A stretch of 64,000 bases of DNA, taken from NCBI GenBank assembly GCA_038226665.1, contig JBBRQI010000007.1:1-64000 (forward strand). The letters run 5' to 3'. The stretch's first letter is position 1; every line of letters starts with the position of its first letter. A model generated the notes under the pieces. That model saw only the letters and a list, made by a program, of their open reading frames with translations. It was not told the DNA's origin and searched no databases. This document shows, piece by piece, positions 25,763 to 35,358 of the stretch. The position numbers and the translations under genes are program-made. The stretch is from SZAS-103 sp038226665 (GTDB lineage Bacteria > Pseudomonadota > Gammaproteobacteria > Xanthomonadales > Xanthomonadaceae).

Positions 25763-26427
25763 TGCGCTGCGCCCCGGTATGGGCGCAACTGGACCAGATC
25801 CAGTGGCAGACCAGGCGCGATCACCTGATGGCTCTTCCAGATGAATCCATCGACCGGATCCATCCAGTAATGATTGCTGGCGGAAAAGCCTGGCGTATCG
25901 AGTTGTTCATCGATGCGGCGCAGGTGATGGATCGTACCGAGGATGCTGACATCCTCCATCCCTGCTGAAGTCAGGCGATCGTGCACGATCACGCCATAGC
26001 GGTAACCCGGCGACCAGTCCACGAGGCGAACCGTCTCAACGGTCGAAGTAAGTTTGTGCAGGCCTTCGATGAACGGGTTGACCGACGGCCAGTGCGTATC
26101 ATCGAGGTTCTGAACAAGGCCAATGGTTCTCACCACAACGCCGTGGTCGAGAAAAATAGCCTGCCCACCCTGCCCATACCATGCTTGTAGATCGCCTTCC
26201 ACACCGCCGAGGATCAGAATCGCCATGCCATCGGGCGAGCTTGCCTGGAGCTGGAAGTAGGGCCTTGCGGCCACCGCATCCGGCGTTGGATTGACCAATC
26301 TGGATTTGTCGAACGCTTGCCTGATGATCGCAATGCTTTGCAGATGCGTTTGCGAACAGCCGACCATCAGCGCCAGCAAAGCCAGCGCACCGATCCACCC
26401 CGCACAACGGACCCTGCTCGCCATCAC
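25759..26427 (-). CDS. GfcB/YjbF-like outer-membrane lipoprotein
   Basis: 222-aa lipoprotein of the YjbF/YmcC family in group 4 capsule clusters. Lipobox LALMVGC with C24; the mature part contains YGQGGQAIFLDHGVVVRTIGL and the conserved NHYWMDPVDGFIWKSHQ near the C-terminus. Lies 12 bp after the wza-like gene and overlaps gfcC by four bases. Confidence 0.88.
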   Translation of the reverse strand: MMASRVRCAGWIGALALLALMVGCSQTHLQSIAIIRQAFDKSRLVNPTPDAVAARPYFQLQASSPDGMAILILGGVEGDLQAWYGQGGQAIFLDHGVVVRTIGLVQNLDDTHWPSVNPFIEGLHKLTSTVETVRLVDWSPGYRYGVIVHDRLTSAGMEDVSILGTIHHLRRIDEQLDTPGFSASNHYWMDPVDGFIWKSHQVIAPGLPLDLVQLRPYRGAAQ

Positions 26428-26439
26428 GTCAGGGAGAGG

Positions 26440-27543
26440 TCAGAGACCAAAGTCACGATTGGCTATCGCGGCGTTTTGAACCAGGTTGGAGAGAGGCAGC
26501 AGCTGGGTCAGGAAGCGGTTCCAGCGGGTCACATCGGCCGCACCGACGAAAACGACATCGCCTGGCCGCAGCGTGAATTCGGACGCCAATGCAAAAGCCA
26601 TCGGCGACTGCGCATTCAACTGGTAGATCGTGGCCGGTTCTTTTTCCATGTCTACGACGCCACGGATCACATAGACAGCACGACCCTTCGAAGTAATCTG
26701 GCTCAATCCACCGGCCCGGCCGATCGCCTGGGTCAGATTCAAACTGCTGGTCTTGAACGAAATTGCCAACGGACGCACGACCTCGCCCAGCACGTACACT
26801 TCCTTGCTGTCGTTATAGGGCAGAAAAATCTGGTCGCCCGCCTTGAGCCAGATGTCATCGAGTCCGTGGGGAGCGCGGCTGAGCGCATCCAGATCCAGAT
26901 GGTAGTCGTGGCCGTCCCGGCTCAATACCATATTGGATAGATCTGCGTTCGCAACATCGATGGTCGCCGCGCCGATTGACTGCGCCAGCGACAGCGGAGC
27001 CACGGTGATCGGCTGCGGATCGGTCTTGGTGAATGCGCCGCGCAAAGTGACTCGCTGAGCGCCATATTTGATGACGCTGACATCGACCTGCGGCTTTTCG
27101 ACGTAGGTCGTCAACCGCTTGGTAAGATCGGCGCGCAACTGCTCCACCGTCATGCCGACTGCCTTGACAAGCCCGGCATACGGGTAGAACAACGTGCCAT
27201 CGGCCCTGACCAGACGGCCGTTCGCAGCGGACTCCTGCTGCGGGCCGGCAGGTGACGTGAGCTCGGGATGATCCCAGACCGTGATGTAGAGCGAATCGCC
27301 CACGCCAATACGATAGGGAGCTGCCTGGTAATCAAGCAATTCCTGGGGAATAGCAGGCGCCGTCGCTGCTCCGGCCTCCATCGCGATTTCCTTGCCGGTG
27401 ATCGGAACCAGCCGATAACGGCTGTTCTCTTCCGATCCGTCGCGAAAAAATCCGCGGGTGGTCATATGCTGGCCCGGAGCCAGAATACAGCCCGACAAGG
27501 CCACAGAAAGCAGCGCCGCTCCCAAGACTCGCAGATTTCTCAT
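26440..27543 (-). CDS. Wza/GfcE-type outer-membrane polysaccharide export lipoprotein
   Basis: Channel-forming polysaccharide export protein. 367 aa with lipobox ALSGC (C19), a polysaccharide export domain (YRIGVGDSLYITVWDHPELT, about 80-190) and SLBB domains (VYVLGEVVRPLAISF and around it). A C-terminal helical segment (FLTQLLPLSNLVQNAAIA) fits the transmembrane alpha-barrel of Wza. Here it is placed between the gfcA-like gene and gfcB, unlike E. coli where gfcE follows gfcD. Confidence 0.92.
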   Translation of the reverse strand: MRNLRVLGAALLSVALSGCILAPGQHMTTRGFFRDGSEENSRYRLVPITGKEIAMEAGAATAPAIPQELLDYQAAPYRIGVGDSLYITVWDHPELTSPAGPQQESAANGRLVRADGTLFYPYAGLVKAVGMTVEQLRADLTKRLTTYVEKPQVDVSVIKYGAQRVTLRGAFTKTDPQPITVAPLSLAQSIGAATIDVANADLSNMVLSRDGHDYHLDLDALSRAPHGLDDIWLKAGDQIFLPYNDSKEVYVLGEVVRPLAISFKTSSLNLTQAIGRAGGLSQITSKGRAVYVIRGVVDMEKEPATIYQLNAQSPMAFALASEFTLRPGDVVFVGAADVTRWNRFLTQLLPLSNLVQNAAIANRDFGL

Positions 27544-27656
27544 TTCGCAGGATTACCTTCATGATTCGTGGCGCATGCAACCGACAAAAGCCGCAATCTT
27601 CATCCCCAAATGGGACGAAGCGTACGGCACGGTCGACAAAATTCCTCACGCGCACT

Positions 27657-27683
27657 GGCACACCCGCACATGTCGGGTGTGCC
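27657..27683 (-). terminator. Perfect 10-bp inverted repeat between gfcA-like gene and wza
   Basis: GGCACACCCG (27657-27666) and CGGGTGTGCC (27674-27683) with a 7-nt loop, 17 nt after the gfcA-like stop. No T-run follows on the minus strand, so it is more likely an mRNA-stabilising or attenuating stem that keeps the small secreted protein message abundant than a full terminator. Confidence 0.65.
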
Positions 27684-27700
27684 GACCATCTCGCCATCAG

Positions 27701-27985
27701 TTAATGATGCGTACCGGTGGTGCCGCTATGGTGGCTGTCACCGCCACCTGCAGTCACAGCGACTGCAACGACTGCTACCGTCGCAGCGGCGATTCCGACG
27801 ACTGCACCCGTGCTCAATGCACCGAATGCCGCACCACCGGCGACCGCAGGAGCAACCACCGCAGGCGCTGCTGCTACCGCTGAGGGAGCAATCACCACCG
27901 CAGCAGGCTTCGATTGATCCTCTGCAAAGCCCTGGCCAGCAAAGCTCAACGCCAACAACGACGCCAACAAGACTGAACTCTTCAT
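27701..27985 (-). CDS. YjbE/GfcA-like small secreted low-complexity protein
   Basis: 94 aa: signal peptide MKSSVLLASLLALSFAGQGFA, an Ala/Val/Pro-rich middle, a hydrophobic AVVGIAAATVAVVAVAVTA segment and a polar tail GGGDSHHSGTTGTHH. The enteric YjbE protein has the same architecture (Ala/Ser-rich, GGGD and Thr-rich tail), and the position as first gene of the export cluster agrees. Its role is not established even in E. coli. Histidines in the tail might bind metal. Confidence 0.7.
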   Translation of the reverse strand: MKSSVLLASLLALSFAGQGFAEDQSKPAAVVIAPSAVAAAPAVVAPAVAGGAAFGALSTGAVVGIAAATVAVVAVAVTAGGGDSHHSGTTGTHH

Positions 27986-28206
27986 GTTCTACCCCTCTTC
28001 GACCGTAAGATTCAGATGCACTTGACCGATCCTAGCAACAGGGCTAGCGGCAGTCAACAACAACGCGGTCGAATTTGGCTTGAGATGGCCTTGCCCATGC
28101 CCTGACCGCTCATGTCACTGGCTTGAAAACCCAGCCAACCTTGGACCGAACGAAATCGGGCGGGGCTCGATCAAAATGGTGCGCGAAATCGATAAACTAC
28201 ACGCGC

Positions 28207-28806
28207 ATGCCACGCTGGTTCTGGATTCTCCTTGCTGTCGCACTGATCGGCTGGTGGTTCTCGCCGCCGATCCATTTCGCGCGCGCGCGCGATCCGGGCG
28301 TGCTGGTCCCCGAGGATCCGCAGCAGCACGATCTCGGCCATGCCACGTCGTTTCAGGACAAGGATTTCACGATCACGCCGCTGGCGGATTTCACCATGAC
28401 CGCGCGGGTATTGTCGCGCGCCGATTACAGCTACGACCCGGTTTCGTCGATCTCGCCCACCGACCTCGCGATGGGTTGGGAACGCATGTCCGACAGCACG
28501 GTGCTGGCCAAACTCGACATCGGCCAGTCCAGCCGTTGGTACACCTATCGCTGGGGCGCGGAAGGACCACCGATCCCGCGCGACGAAATCATCCGTTCCA
28601 GCGCGAACATGCACATGCTGCCCGCCGACGACACCGTGCGCTGGCAGCTGAAACAGGTGCGCCCGGGTGATGTCGTGCACCTGGAAGGCCAATTGATCGA
28701 GGCGCATGGCGCGAATGGCGGCGTCTGGCGCAGCTCGATGACGCGCGACGACAGCGGCGATGGTGCCTGTGAAGTGGTGTATGTCCGCAAGCTGGTGGTG
28801 ATGTGA
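28207..28806 (+). CDS. Conserved hypothetical membrane-anchored protein
   Basis: 199 aa from the ATG at 28207 (MPRWFWILLAVALIGWWFSPP, one N-terminal membrane anchor) followed by a soluble, probably periplasmic domain. The segments PLADFTMTARVLSRADYSYD, DLAMGWERMSD and YVRKLVV are the most ordered parts. No cofactor or catalytic motif is visible. I do not recognise a named function. It runs away from the exopolysaccharide cluster, so a link to it is not implied. Confidence 0.7.
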   Translation: MPRWFWILLAVALIGWWFSPPIHFARARDPGVLVPEDPQQHDLGHATSFQDKDFTITPLADFTMTARVLSRADYSYDPVSSISPTDLAMGWERMSDSTVLAKLDIGQSSRWYTYRWGAEGPPIPRDEIIRSSANMHMLPADDTVRWQLKQVRPGDVVHLEGQLIEAHGANGGVWRSSMTRDDSGDGACEVVYVRKLVVM

Positions 28807-29141
28807 GCGTCACCCATTGCAGCATGCTCGAACAGATGGTGCGTCCAGGCCCGTTCATGCCATACAAAGAGGTCGCTTGGCCTGTATGTGGCTGGCAGGC
28901 AAGACGCGCGACGCAGCGCGTAGCTACTCTGCGACCAAGTCGCGTGGCGCCGCATAGCGGTGGCATAGGGCAACCCCGCAGGCCGACCATCGGAACCACA
29001 TCGTTGCGTCATCACTCGGTCGTGTATCGACATACACTTCCTTGTTCTTCCTTGCGCTACCGCTTCGGGTGGTCGGCGCAGCCTGCTCGAAATAGCATGA
29101 ACAGGCTCTAACATGCGCGCACGCTTCCAACCCAAAACCCC
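28807..29141. other. 335-bp intergenic stretch with two inverted repeats
   Basis: No credible gene; frames on both strands read as random. Contains GTGTAT-CGAC-ATACAC (29022-29037) and AGCCTG (29080-29085) / CAGGCT (29102-29107). The density of inverted repeats and the absence of coding signal suggest a dispersed non-coding repeat, which only a genome self-comparison could show. Confidence 0.5.
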
Positions 29142-30644
29142 ATGACCCGCGCCGCCATTCCACCGTTGCTTCTCACGATCCTGCTCGCGCTCGCGTTCGT
29201 CCTGCCATTTCAGGGCTCGCGCCATCTGTGGGGCACCGACGAGGGTCGCTACAGCGCGGTTGCGGTGGAGATGCTCGATTCGGGCGACTGGCTGGTGCCG
29301 CACCGGCATCCCGAGCACGTGCATCTGTCCAAGCCGCCGCTGACGTACTGGGCTCTGGCTGGCTCGATGGCGGTATTCGGCAAGAACGAATGGGCGCTGC
29401 GGCTCCCCAGCGCGCTCGCGTTCGCGCTGACGATCGGCTGCGTGTTCGCGATCGGCAAGCGTCTGGTGCCGGAACGTCCGTGGTGGCCGCCGCTGGTGTG
29501 CGCTGGCACCACCTTGCTGTTCCTGGCCGCGAACACGATCAGTACCGATCCCCTGTTGTGCGCGTTCGAGACCCTGGGCATGACCGGCTACGTGCTGGCT
29601 TGGCGCGGCGAAACCGAAGCCATCGCCAGGCGCGGTGCGCTGATCCTCGGACTCGGCTTCGGCCTGGCGTTCCTGACCAAGGGCCCGCCGGGACTGATCG
29701 CCCTGATCCCGTCGATCTGGTTCTGGTTGCGCAACCGTGCCGACTTCCGCGCGAACCCGTTCAACTGGAAGGCGCTAGCGGTCTGGGTGCCGATCGCACT
29801 GAGCTGGTTCGTGGTCGTGGTCTGGCTGGATCCATCGCGGTTGGCGTATTTCGTCGGCACCGAGACCTACGGGCGCATCTTCACCGACCAGGCCGACCGC
29901 CACCCGCAGTGGTATGGATGGTTCGTCGCCTATGGGCCGGTCGCGCTGGTGGGGGTGCTGCCGTGGACGCTGGTGATGCTGTGGGACGCGATACGCCGAT
30001 CCGGCAAGCCGCGTGAACCCGACAGCGATTCCGATCGTGCGACGTCGCGCTTCCTGCTTCTGTGGCTGTTCGTTTCCGTGGTGATCTTCTGCATCGCGCG
30101 CTCGCGACTGATCCTGTACGTGCTGCCGCTGATGGTGCCGTTCGGACTGTGGGCCGCGCACCGCACGCGGCACCTGGACTTCAGCCGCACCGGCAAGGTC
30201 CTGCTGGCGCTTTGGTTCGTCCTGCTGCTGGCGATCAAGGCGCTGCTGCCCGTGCTGCCTTCCAAACAGTTCGAGGGCAAGGATTCCTACCTGCTGTCGC
30301 AGAGCATCCGCTCGCAGTTGCATGAGCCGACCCACGAAATCATCTTCGTCGACGAGACCGCGCTTTATGGCGTCCGCGTCTACCTGGGCACGCCGGTGCT
30401 GCGCGTGGATTTCGGCGACTCATCGAGCCCCGCCGTCGACCTGTCGCTGGCACAGGCGCTCGCCCAGCACAAACCGCAGCGGCTGTGGTTGGTGCACATG
30501 CATACGGCGGACAACTTCGTCAGGGATGTGCAACACGCTGGTGGGCATGCGCGGCAGGTGGTGAGTTATGCGCACTATCGGGGGTTTGTGGTGGACCCGG
30601 GCGTGGTGCCGGTGGTTCCGACTCCGCACAGGCAACACGGCTAG
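29142..30644 (+). CDS. ArnT-like membrane glycosyltransferase (GT-C, PMT/GT39-GT83 family)
   Basis: 500-aa multi-pass transferase that uses a polyprenyl-phosphate sugar donor on the periplasmic side. The first loop carries the catalytic acidic motif HLWGTDEGRYSAVAVEML and the adjacent HLSKPPLTYW, both diagnostic of ArnT-type enzymes; about 10-12 membrane helices follow, then a short periplasmic C-terminal domain. In ArnT the product is aminoarabinose-modified lipid A, but no arnBCD partners are nearby, so acceptor and sugar remain open. Confidence 0.85.
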   Translation: MTRAAIPPLLLTILLALAFVLPFQGSRHLWGTDEGRYSAVAVEMLDSGDWLVPHRHPEHVHLSKPPLTYWALAGSMAVFGKNEWALRLPSALAFALTIGCVFAIGKRLVPERPWWPPLVCAGTTLLFLAANTISTDPLLCAFETLGMTGYVLAWRGETEAIARRGALILGLGFGLAFLTKGPPGLIALIPSIWFWLRNRADFRANPFNWKALAVWVPIALSWFVVVVWLDPSRLAYFVGTETYGRIFTDQADRHPQWYGWFVAYGPVALVGVLPWTLVMLWDAIRRSGKPREPDSDSDRATSRFLLLWLFVSVVIFCIARSRLILYVLPLMVPFGLWAAHRTRHLDFSRTGKVLLALWFVLLLAIKALLPVLPSKQFEGKDSYLLSQSIRSQLHEPTHEIIFVDETALYGVRVYLGTPVLRVDFGDSSSPAVDLSLAQALAQHKPQRLWLVHMHTADNFVRDVQHAGGHARQVVSYAHYRGFVVDPGVVPVVPTPHRQHG

Positions 30645-30794
30645 CGAGTCTTCCGAAAAGATCGGCCGTGAGACAGAGCGCGCGCAGTGCATCGACGCTG
30701 CTTCAGGAAACGCGTGGCGCGAGAGATTGGGGAAACGAGCCGGAAGGCAGGAGCAGAAGATCTGTTGCCGGCAATCCTCTAGTACCCCTAACCC

Positions 30795-31502
<708 letters not shown>

Positions 31503-31602
31503 GGTGGATTCCTCGCAATGGATACATACGAAACATGCGGGCGCGACGAGCCGCTTCAACAAACAATGTCGATGCATTCGCGTGCGCATTCGCATGCGAA
31601 CA

Positions 31603-32526
31603 CTATTCCAACTGATCTTCCGCTAAGGCGTCGTGACGATCCACCGGCGTTGCGCCGCGCACGCTTCCGACGAAGATGCCGCATAGCGCCAGCGCCAAGC
31701 CGACCCATTCGATAGGCCGGGTCACGCGATGGAACAGCACAACATCCATCAGGAACGCGAGGATCGGCTGCAGCAGCAGCAGCAACCCCACCAGCGAAGT
31801 CGGCAATTGCGGCATCGCCCGCGAGATGAAGACCCAACCGAGGCATTGTCCGACCATGCCCAATGCGATGAGCGCGAGCAGCGACCGGGTGTCCGGGATC
31901 GCGAACGAATCCCCGCTCGCGACGCAGAGCACGGCGAGTATCCCGGAACACAGCAGCGAGGCGATCGCGAGCAACTGCGATGAAGCCAGCGTCGATCGCT
32001 CGCGTTGCGCGTGCCGGAAACTCAACATGTAAGCCGCGTAGCAGAATGCGGTCAACACGCCGAACAGCACGCCGATTTGATAGTCGTGGCTGGAATGCGC
32101 CCAACCCTGCCCGATCAGCAGCCACAGTCCGCCGAACGCGAGCGCGAGTCCGAGCAGGAACTGCCAACTCAGTTTCTCGCGATGCAGCAGCACGCCCGCG
32201 AGCGCCATCATGAACACCTGCAGATTGCCGAGCAGGGTCGCCAGACCCGGCCCGACGAAGAGGATGCTGCGATGCCAGAAGAACAGGTCGACCGCGAACG
32301 CGAGCGCCGGGGGCAGCATCCAGAGTGCGTCGCCTAGACGCATCGCCCGCCATTGCCGCAGCGCCATCAACGCGAAACTGAGCATCATCCCGCCGAGCAG
32401 CATCCGCCAGAACGCCGAGACCGTTGGTGGCACATTCGCAAACTTCACCAGCACGCTGGTCGTGCTGATGAACGCGCCACCGGCGATCATCATCAGCAAC
32501 GGTCCGCGCTGGATACCCGCGCTCAC
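31603..32526 (-). CDS. EamA/DMT-family transporter
   Basis: 307-aa inner-membrane protein with ten predicted helices in two EamA halves; the second half is marked by the usual LGMVGQCLGWVFISRAMPQL followed by LLLLLQPILAFLMDVVLFHR. Such proteins export metabolites or drugs; the substrate cannot be inferred. Lies 41 bp before the GGDEF gene's stop on the same strand and 100 bp before msrA, so the three may be co-transcribed. Confidence 0.88.
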   Translation of the reverse strand: MSAGIQRGPLLMMIAGGAFISTTSVLVKFANVPPTVSAFWRMLLGGMMLSFALMALRQWRAMRLGDALWMLPPALAFAVDLFFWHRSILFVGPGLATLLGNLQVFMMALAGVLLHREKLSWQFLLGLALAFGGLWLLIGQGWAHSSHDYQIGVLFGVLTAFCYAAYMLSFRHAQRERSTLASSQLLAIASLLCSGILAVLCVASGDSFAIPDTRSLLALIALGMVGQCLGWVFISRAMPQLPTSLVGLLLLLQPILAFLMDVVLFHRVTRPIEWVGLALALCGIFVGSVRGATPVDRHDALAEDQLE

Positions 32527-32567
32527 GCGGGCGGATCGACCGTGAATGTGTCAATCATGGGCATGCC

Positions 32568-34859
32568 TCACGTCCCGACCAAGCGTACCGCGCCGTAGCC
32601 GGGCGCGACATGCACGCGATCGCGTCCCAGGCGTTTGGCTTCGTACAAGGCCTGGTCGGCGCGCTCGACCAGTTGTTGCGCCGTGTCGTCCTCTGCACGG
32701 CGGCTGGCGACGCCGACACTCACGCTCAAGCGCAACTTGCCGGATGGGAACGTCAAATCCTGGCTGGTGGCATCGGCGCGCATCGCTTCGGCCCATTTCT
32801 TCGCTTGCTCGGGATCCATGTCCGGCAGCATCACCACGAACTCGTCGCCGCCGAAACGGCCGTATTCGCCGCCCTTCTGGCAATGCCGGCTCAAGGTTTC
32901 GGCCAGCATGCGCAGGCCGCTGTCGCCCGCGGCATGGCCGTGTTTGTCGTTGATCTCCTTGAGGTGATCGAGATCGACGAACAGCACCGCAAGCGGCGCA
33001 TTGCGCGTCAATGAATTCTTGAAACACGCTTCCAGCCGCGAATTCACCGTGCGCCGATTGAACGCGCCGGTGAGTGCGTCGAACTCGGCGCTACGACGCA
33101 GGGCACGATCGTTGGCTGCGGCCTCCACCGCCTGGGTGGCTTTCTGCACGAACTCGTTGGCGAGCACGAGTTCGTCGCGTTCGAAGGTTTGCCAGCCGCG
33201 CCGCTCGATCAGCAGCACGCCCCAGGCCGGTGCGGTCAACGGCAGCGGCAGAACCGCGAACTGCAACAATTCCTGTGGCGCGCCTCCGCTTGCAACCGGT
33301 GCGTCGATGCGCAACTGCATCGGCAACTGCGAACGCGAAATGCCCTTGAGCGCACCACCGCGCGTGGCCAGCAAAGTCTGGTAGTCGTCGCGCGCCCCAT
33401 TCGGCTCGCACAACAACAGGTCGTTGCCCTGGAAGGCATGCAGCGCCACTGCCGAACTGTGCTGCGGAACCAGTTGGCGCAACGATTCGAGCAGGCGTCG
33501 GAACGCAAGCCATTCCTGGTCGCCAATCGACGCGGTGCGCAATTCAGCGAGCGACTCGATGAACTTGCGGCGTTCGCGTTCAAGTCGCAAGCTGGCATCG
33601 ACCTGATCCTTCGCCAGGCGCGCGCGATCGCGCTGCAGGCGGAACTCGATGATCCGATCCGACAGCGCAAAGCCCATCATCAACGCCGTCAATGCCGCCA
33701 TCACCTGATAGCCGTACTGCGTCCAGCCAGTGCTGGCCACGGCTCCATACGCATCCAGCGCGCGGACACTGGCCGCCACGAACAGCAGCAGCCACATCAC
33801 CAGCATCGGGAATGCCAGGTGCCGTTTGTAGCGCCACGCCATCGCCGTCGCGAATGCGGCGAGCAGAATCGCGGCGAGGGAAACAATCGTGGTGGCGACC
33901 TGGATCGATCCAGTCAGATCGACCGGGTTGAACAGGCAAACCAGCACGAGCGTCGAGGGAATCGCCGGGAACAAGACGAGCAGGCGATCCAGGCTCGAAG
34001 CCGATTTGGGCAACCCGGCGAACCCGCGCGCGAGCGCTACGCTGGCAGCCGCGAACACATTCGCGAACGCATACAAACCCAGCGTGCGCCAATGCCCCCA
34101 CTTGCCGATCCACGGCAACGCGTAGAGGTGGCCATTGTGCGCAAGCAGGTACACGAACAAGGTGCCGAGATAGAACAGATAGTAGATGTACAGACGATCG
34201 CGCAAGGCGATATACATGCCCAGCCCGATCAGCAGCAGCAGAGTCAATCCCGTATAGACGGCAGTGAACACCACGACCGCATGGCGGTCGAGCGCCCCCA
34301 CTTCGGATTCCGTCCGGATGCGCGGCGACAGGCTGAAACGGCCCTGGCCGGTCGCTTCCACGTACAGCGTCGTCGGGCCACTCACACTGCGCGGCACCGT
34401 GAATCCGTAACCGCCGGCATGCGTCTCCTGATTCGCTCGCGGCGCGAAGAAATCCGCAGGCAATGTCGCCGTCGGGGTGCCTCCTTCAATCCAGTGCACG
34501 GCGAGTCGATCCACGCGCGACCGTTCAAACCAGAGCACCCAGCGCGCATCGTCATCCGCCAATGGCGGCAGATCCACATCGACCCGCAACCAGTGCACCT
34601 CTCCTGCGTCGCCATGCATCTCGACCGGCCCTGCCGGCACTTCGCGAAACGCGGATGGAGACAGTTGACCAACCTCGACAGGCGTTGCGGCCCCTGCCGG
34701 ATCGAACACGCTGACCTTGAGCTTTGGACCGTCCACTGGCGCCGGAGCCGTCTGTGCGGACGCCACGCATGCGAGCAACACGCATAGCAGTGCCATCACC
34801 CACATCCACGGCTTGGCCAGCGGCCGCACGCGAACGTCCAGCCGATCCTCGCCAGCCAT
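32568..34859 (-). CDS. 7TMR-DISM receptor-type diguanylate cyclase (GGDEF)
   Basis: Membrane receptor that should make c-di-GMP. From the ATG at 34859 (GAGAGG upstream; a GTG at 34886 is an alternative) it has a signal segment, a periplasmic 7TMR-DISMED2 beta-sandwich (about 40-180), seven membrane helices (about 185-385), a coiled coil, a GAF-like segment and a C-terminal GGDEF domain with the intact catalytic motif RFGGDEFVVML. The inhibitory RxxD site five residues before GGDEF is absent (QKGG), so product inhibition through it is not expected. Ligand unknown, possibly carbohydrate. Confidence 0.93.
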   Translation of the reverse strand: MAGEDRLDVRVRPLAKPWMWVMALLCVLLACVASAQTAPAPVDGPKLKVSVFDPAGAATPVEVGQLSPSAFREVPAGPVEMHGDAGEVHWLRVDVDLPPLADDDARWVLWFERSRVDRLAVHWIEGGTPTATLPADFFAPRANQETHAGGYGFTVPRSVSGPTTLYVEATGQGRFSLSPRIRTESEVGALDRHAVVVFTAVYTGLTLLLLIGLGMYIALRDRLYIYYLFYLGTLFVYLLAHNGHLYALPWIGKWGHWRTLGLYAFANVFAAASVALARGFAGLPKSASSLDRLLVLFPAIPSTLVLVCLFNPVDLTGSIQVATTIVSLAAILLAAFATAMAWRYKRHLAFPMLVMWLLLFVAASVRALDAYGAVASTGWTQYGYQVMAALTALMMGFALSDRIIEFRLQRDRARLAKDQVDASLRLERERRKFIESLAELRTASIGDQEWLAFRRLLESLRQLVPQHSSAVALHAFQGNDLLLCEPNGARDDYQTLLATRGGALKGISRSQLPMQLRIDAPVASGGAPQELLQFAVLPLPLTAPAWGVLLIERRGWQTFERDELVLANEFVQKATQAVEAAANDRALRRSAEFDALTGAFNRRTVNSRLEACFKNSLTRNAPLAVLFVDLDHLKEINDKHGHAAGDSGLRMLAETLSRHCQKGGEYGRFGGDEFVVMLPDMDPEQAKKWAEAMRADATSQDLTFPSGKLRLSVSVGVASRRAEDDTAQQLVERADQALYEAKRLGRDRVHVAPGYGAVRLVGT

Positions 34860-34951
34860 CCATGCCTCTCGTTCCTGCACTACCACCGGCTCCTTTCGTT
34901 TTCGATTCGCAATTCGCCCATCCAGGGCGTCATACCCGACACAGCCACACG

Positions 34952-35239
34952 CTATGCCAGCACACCAATCCGATCATTCTCGCCGGTTGCGTCCCTCTCC
35001 GTCGCGTCGACATCCTGCAAAGGCCGTGCCCGATCCTCTTCAAGATCGGCCAACACGCAGCGCGCTTCGTCCTCGAACACGTCAGCCACGCACAGCGCGA
35101 GAAGCCCCGACACCGGTAACTCACCGATACCGCCGACGAGATATTCACCGCGCAGGTAGACCGGGATGCGCGATTGCTCCAGCACGCCCTTGACCAGGTG
35201 CGCATCAATCAGGTTTTCCGGCTCGTACACAACACGCAT
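34952..35239 (-). CDS. DUF2007-type putative signal-transducing protein
   Basis: 95 aa from the ATG at 35239 (MRVVYEPENLIDAHLVKGVLE), with GGGAG upstream. The motif ENLIDAHLVKGVLEQSRIPVYLRGE is characteristic of this small ferredoxin-fold family, often linked to PII-like signalling by name only. Divergent from glnS with a 119-bp gap. No partner suggests a function. Confidence 0.85.
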   Translation of the reverse strand: MRVVYEPENLIDAHLVKGVLEQSRIPVYLRGEYLVGGIGELPVSGLLALCVADVFEDEARCVLADLEEDRARPLQDVDATERDATGENDRIGVLA

Positions 35240-35358
35240 GTGCGCCACTCCCACGGGCATTTCGCAGCATAACCCGAGCGTTGCCCGATGCGCGCCGTCT
35301 GCGCGGCAATCAGGGCGACCGGCTACACTGGGCGCTGCCAATCTGCGCACTGCATCAC

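Noticed and set aside
28545..29324. 259-codon minus-strand frame
   Set aside because: Overlaps two well-supported plus-strand genes and reads as low-quality, Arg/His-rich translation.
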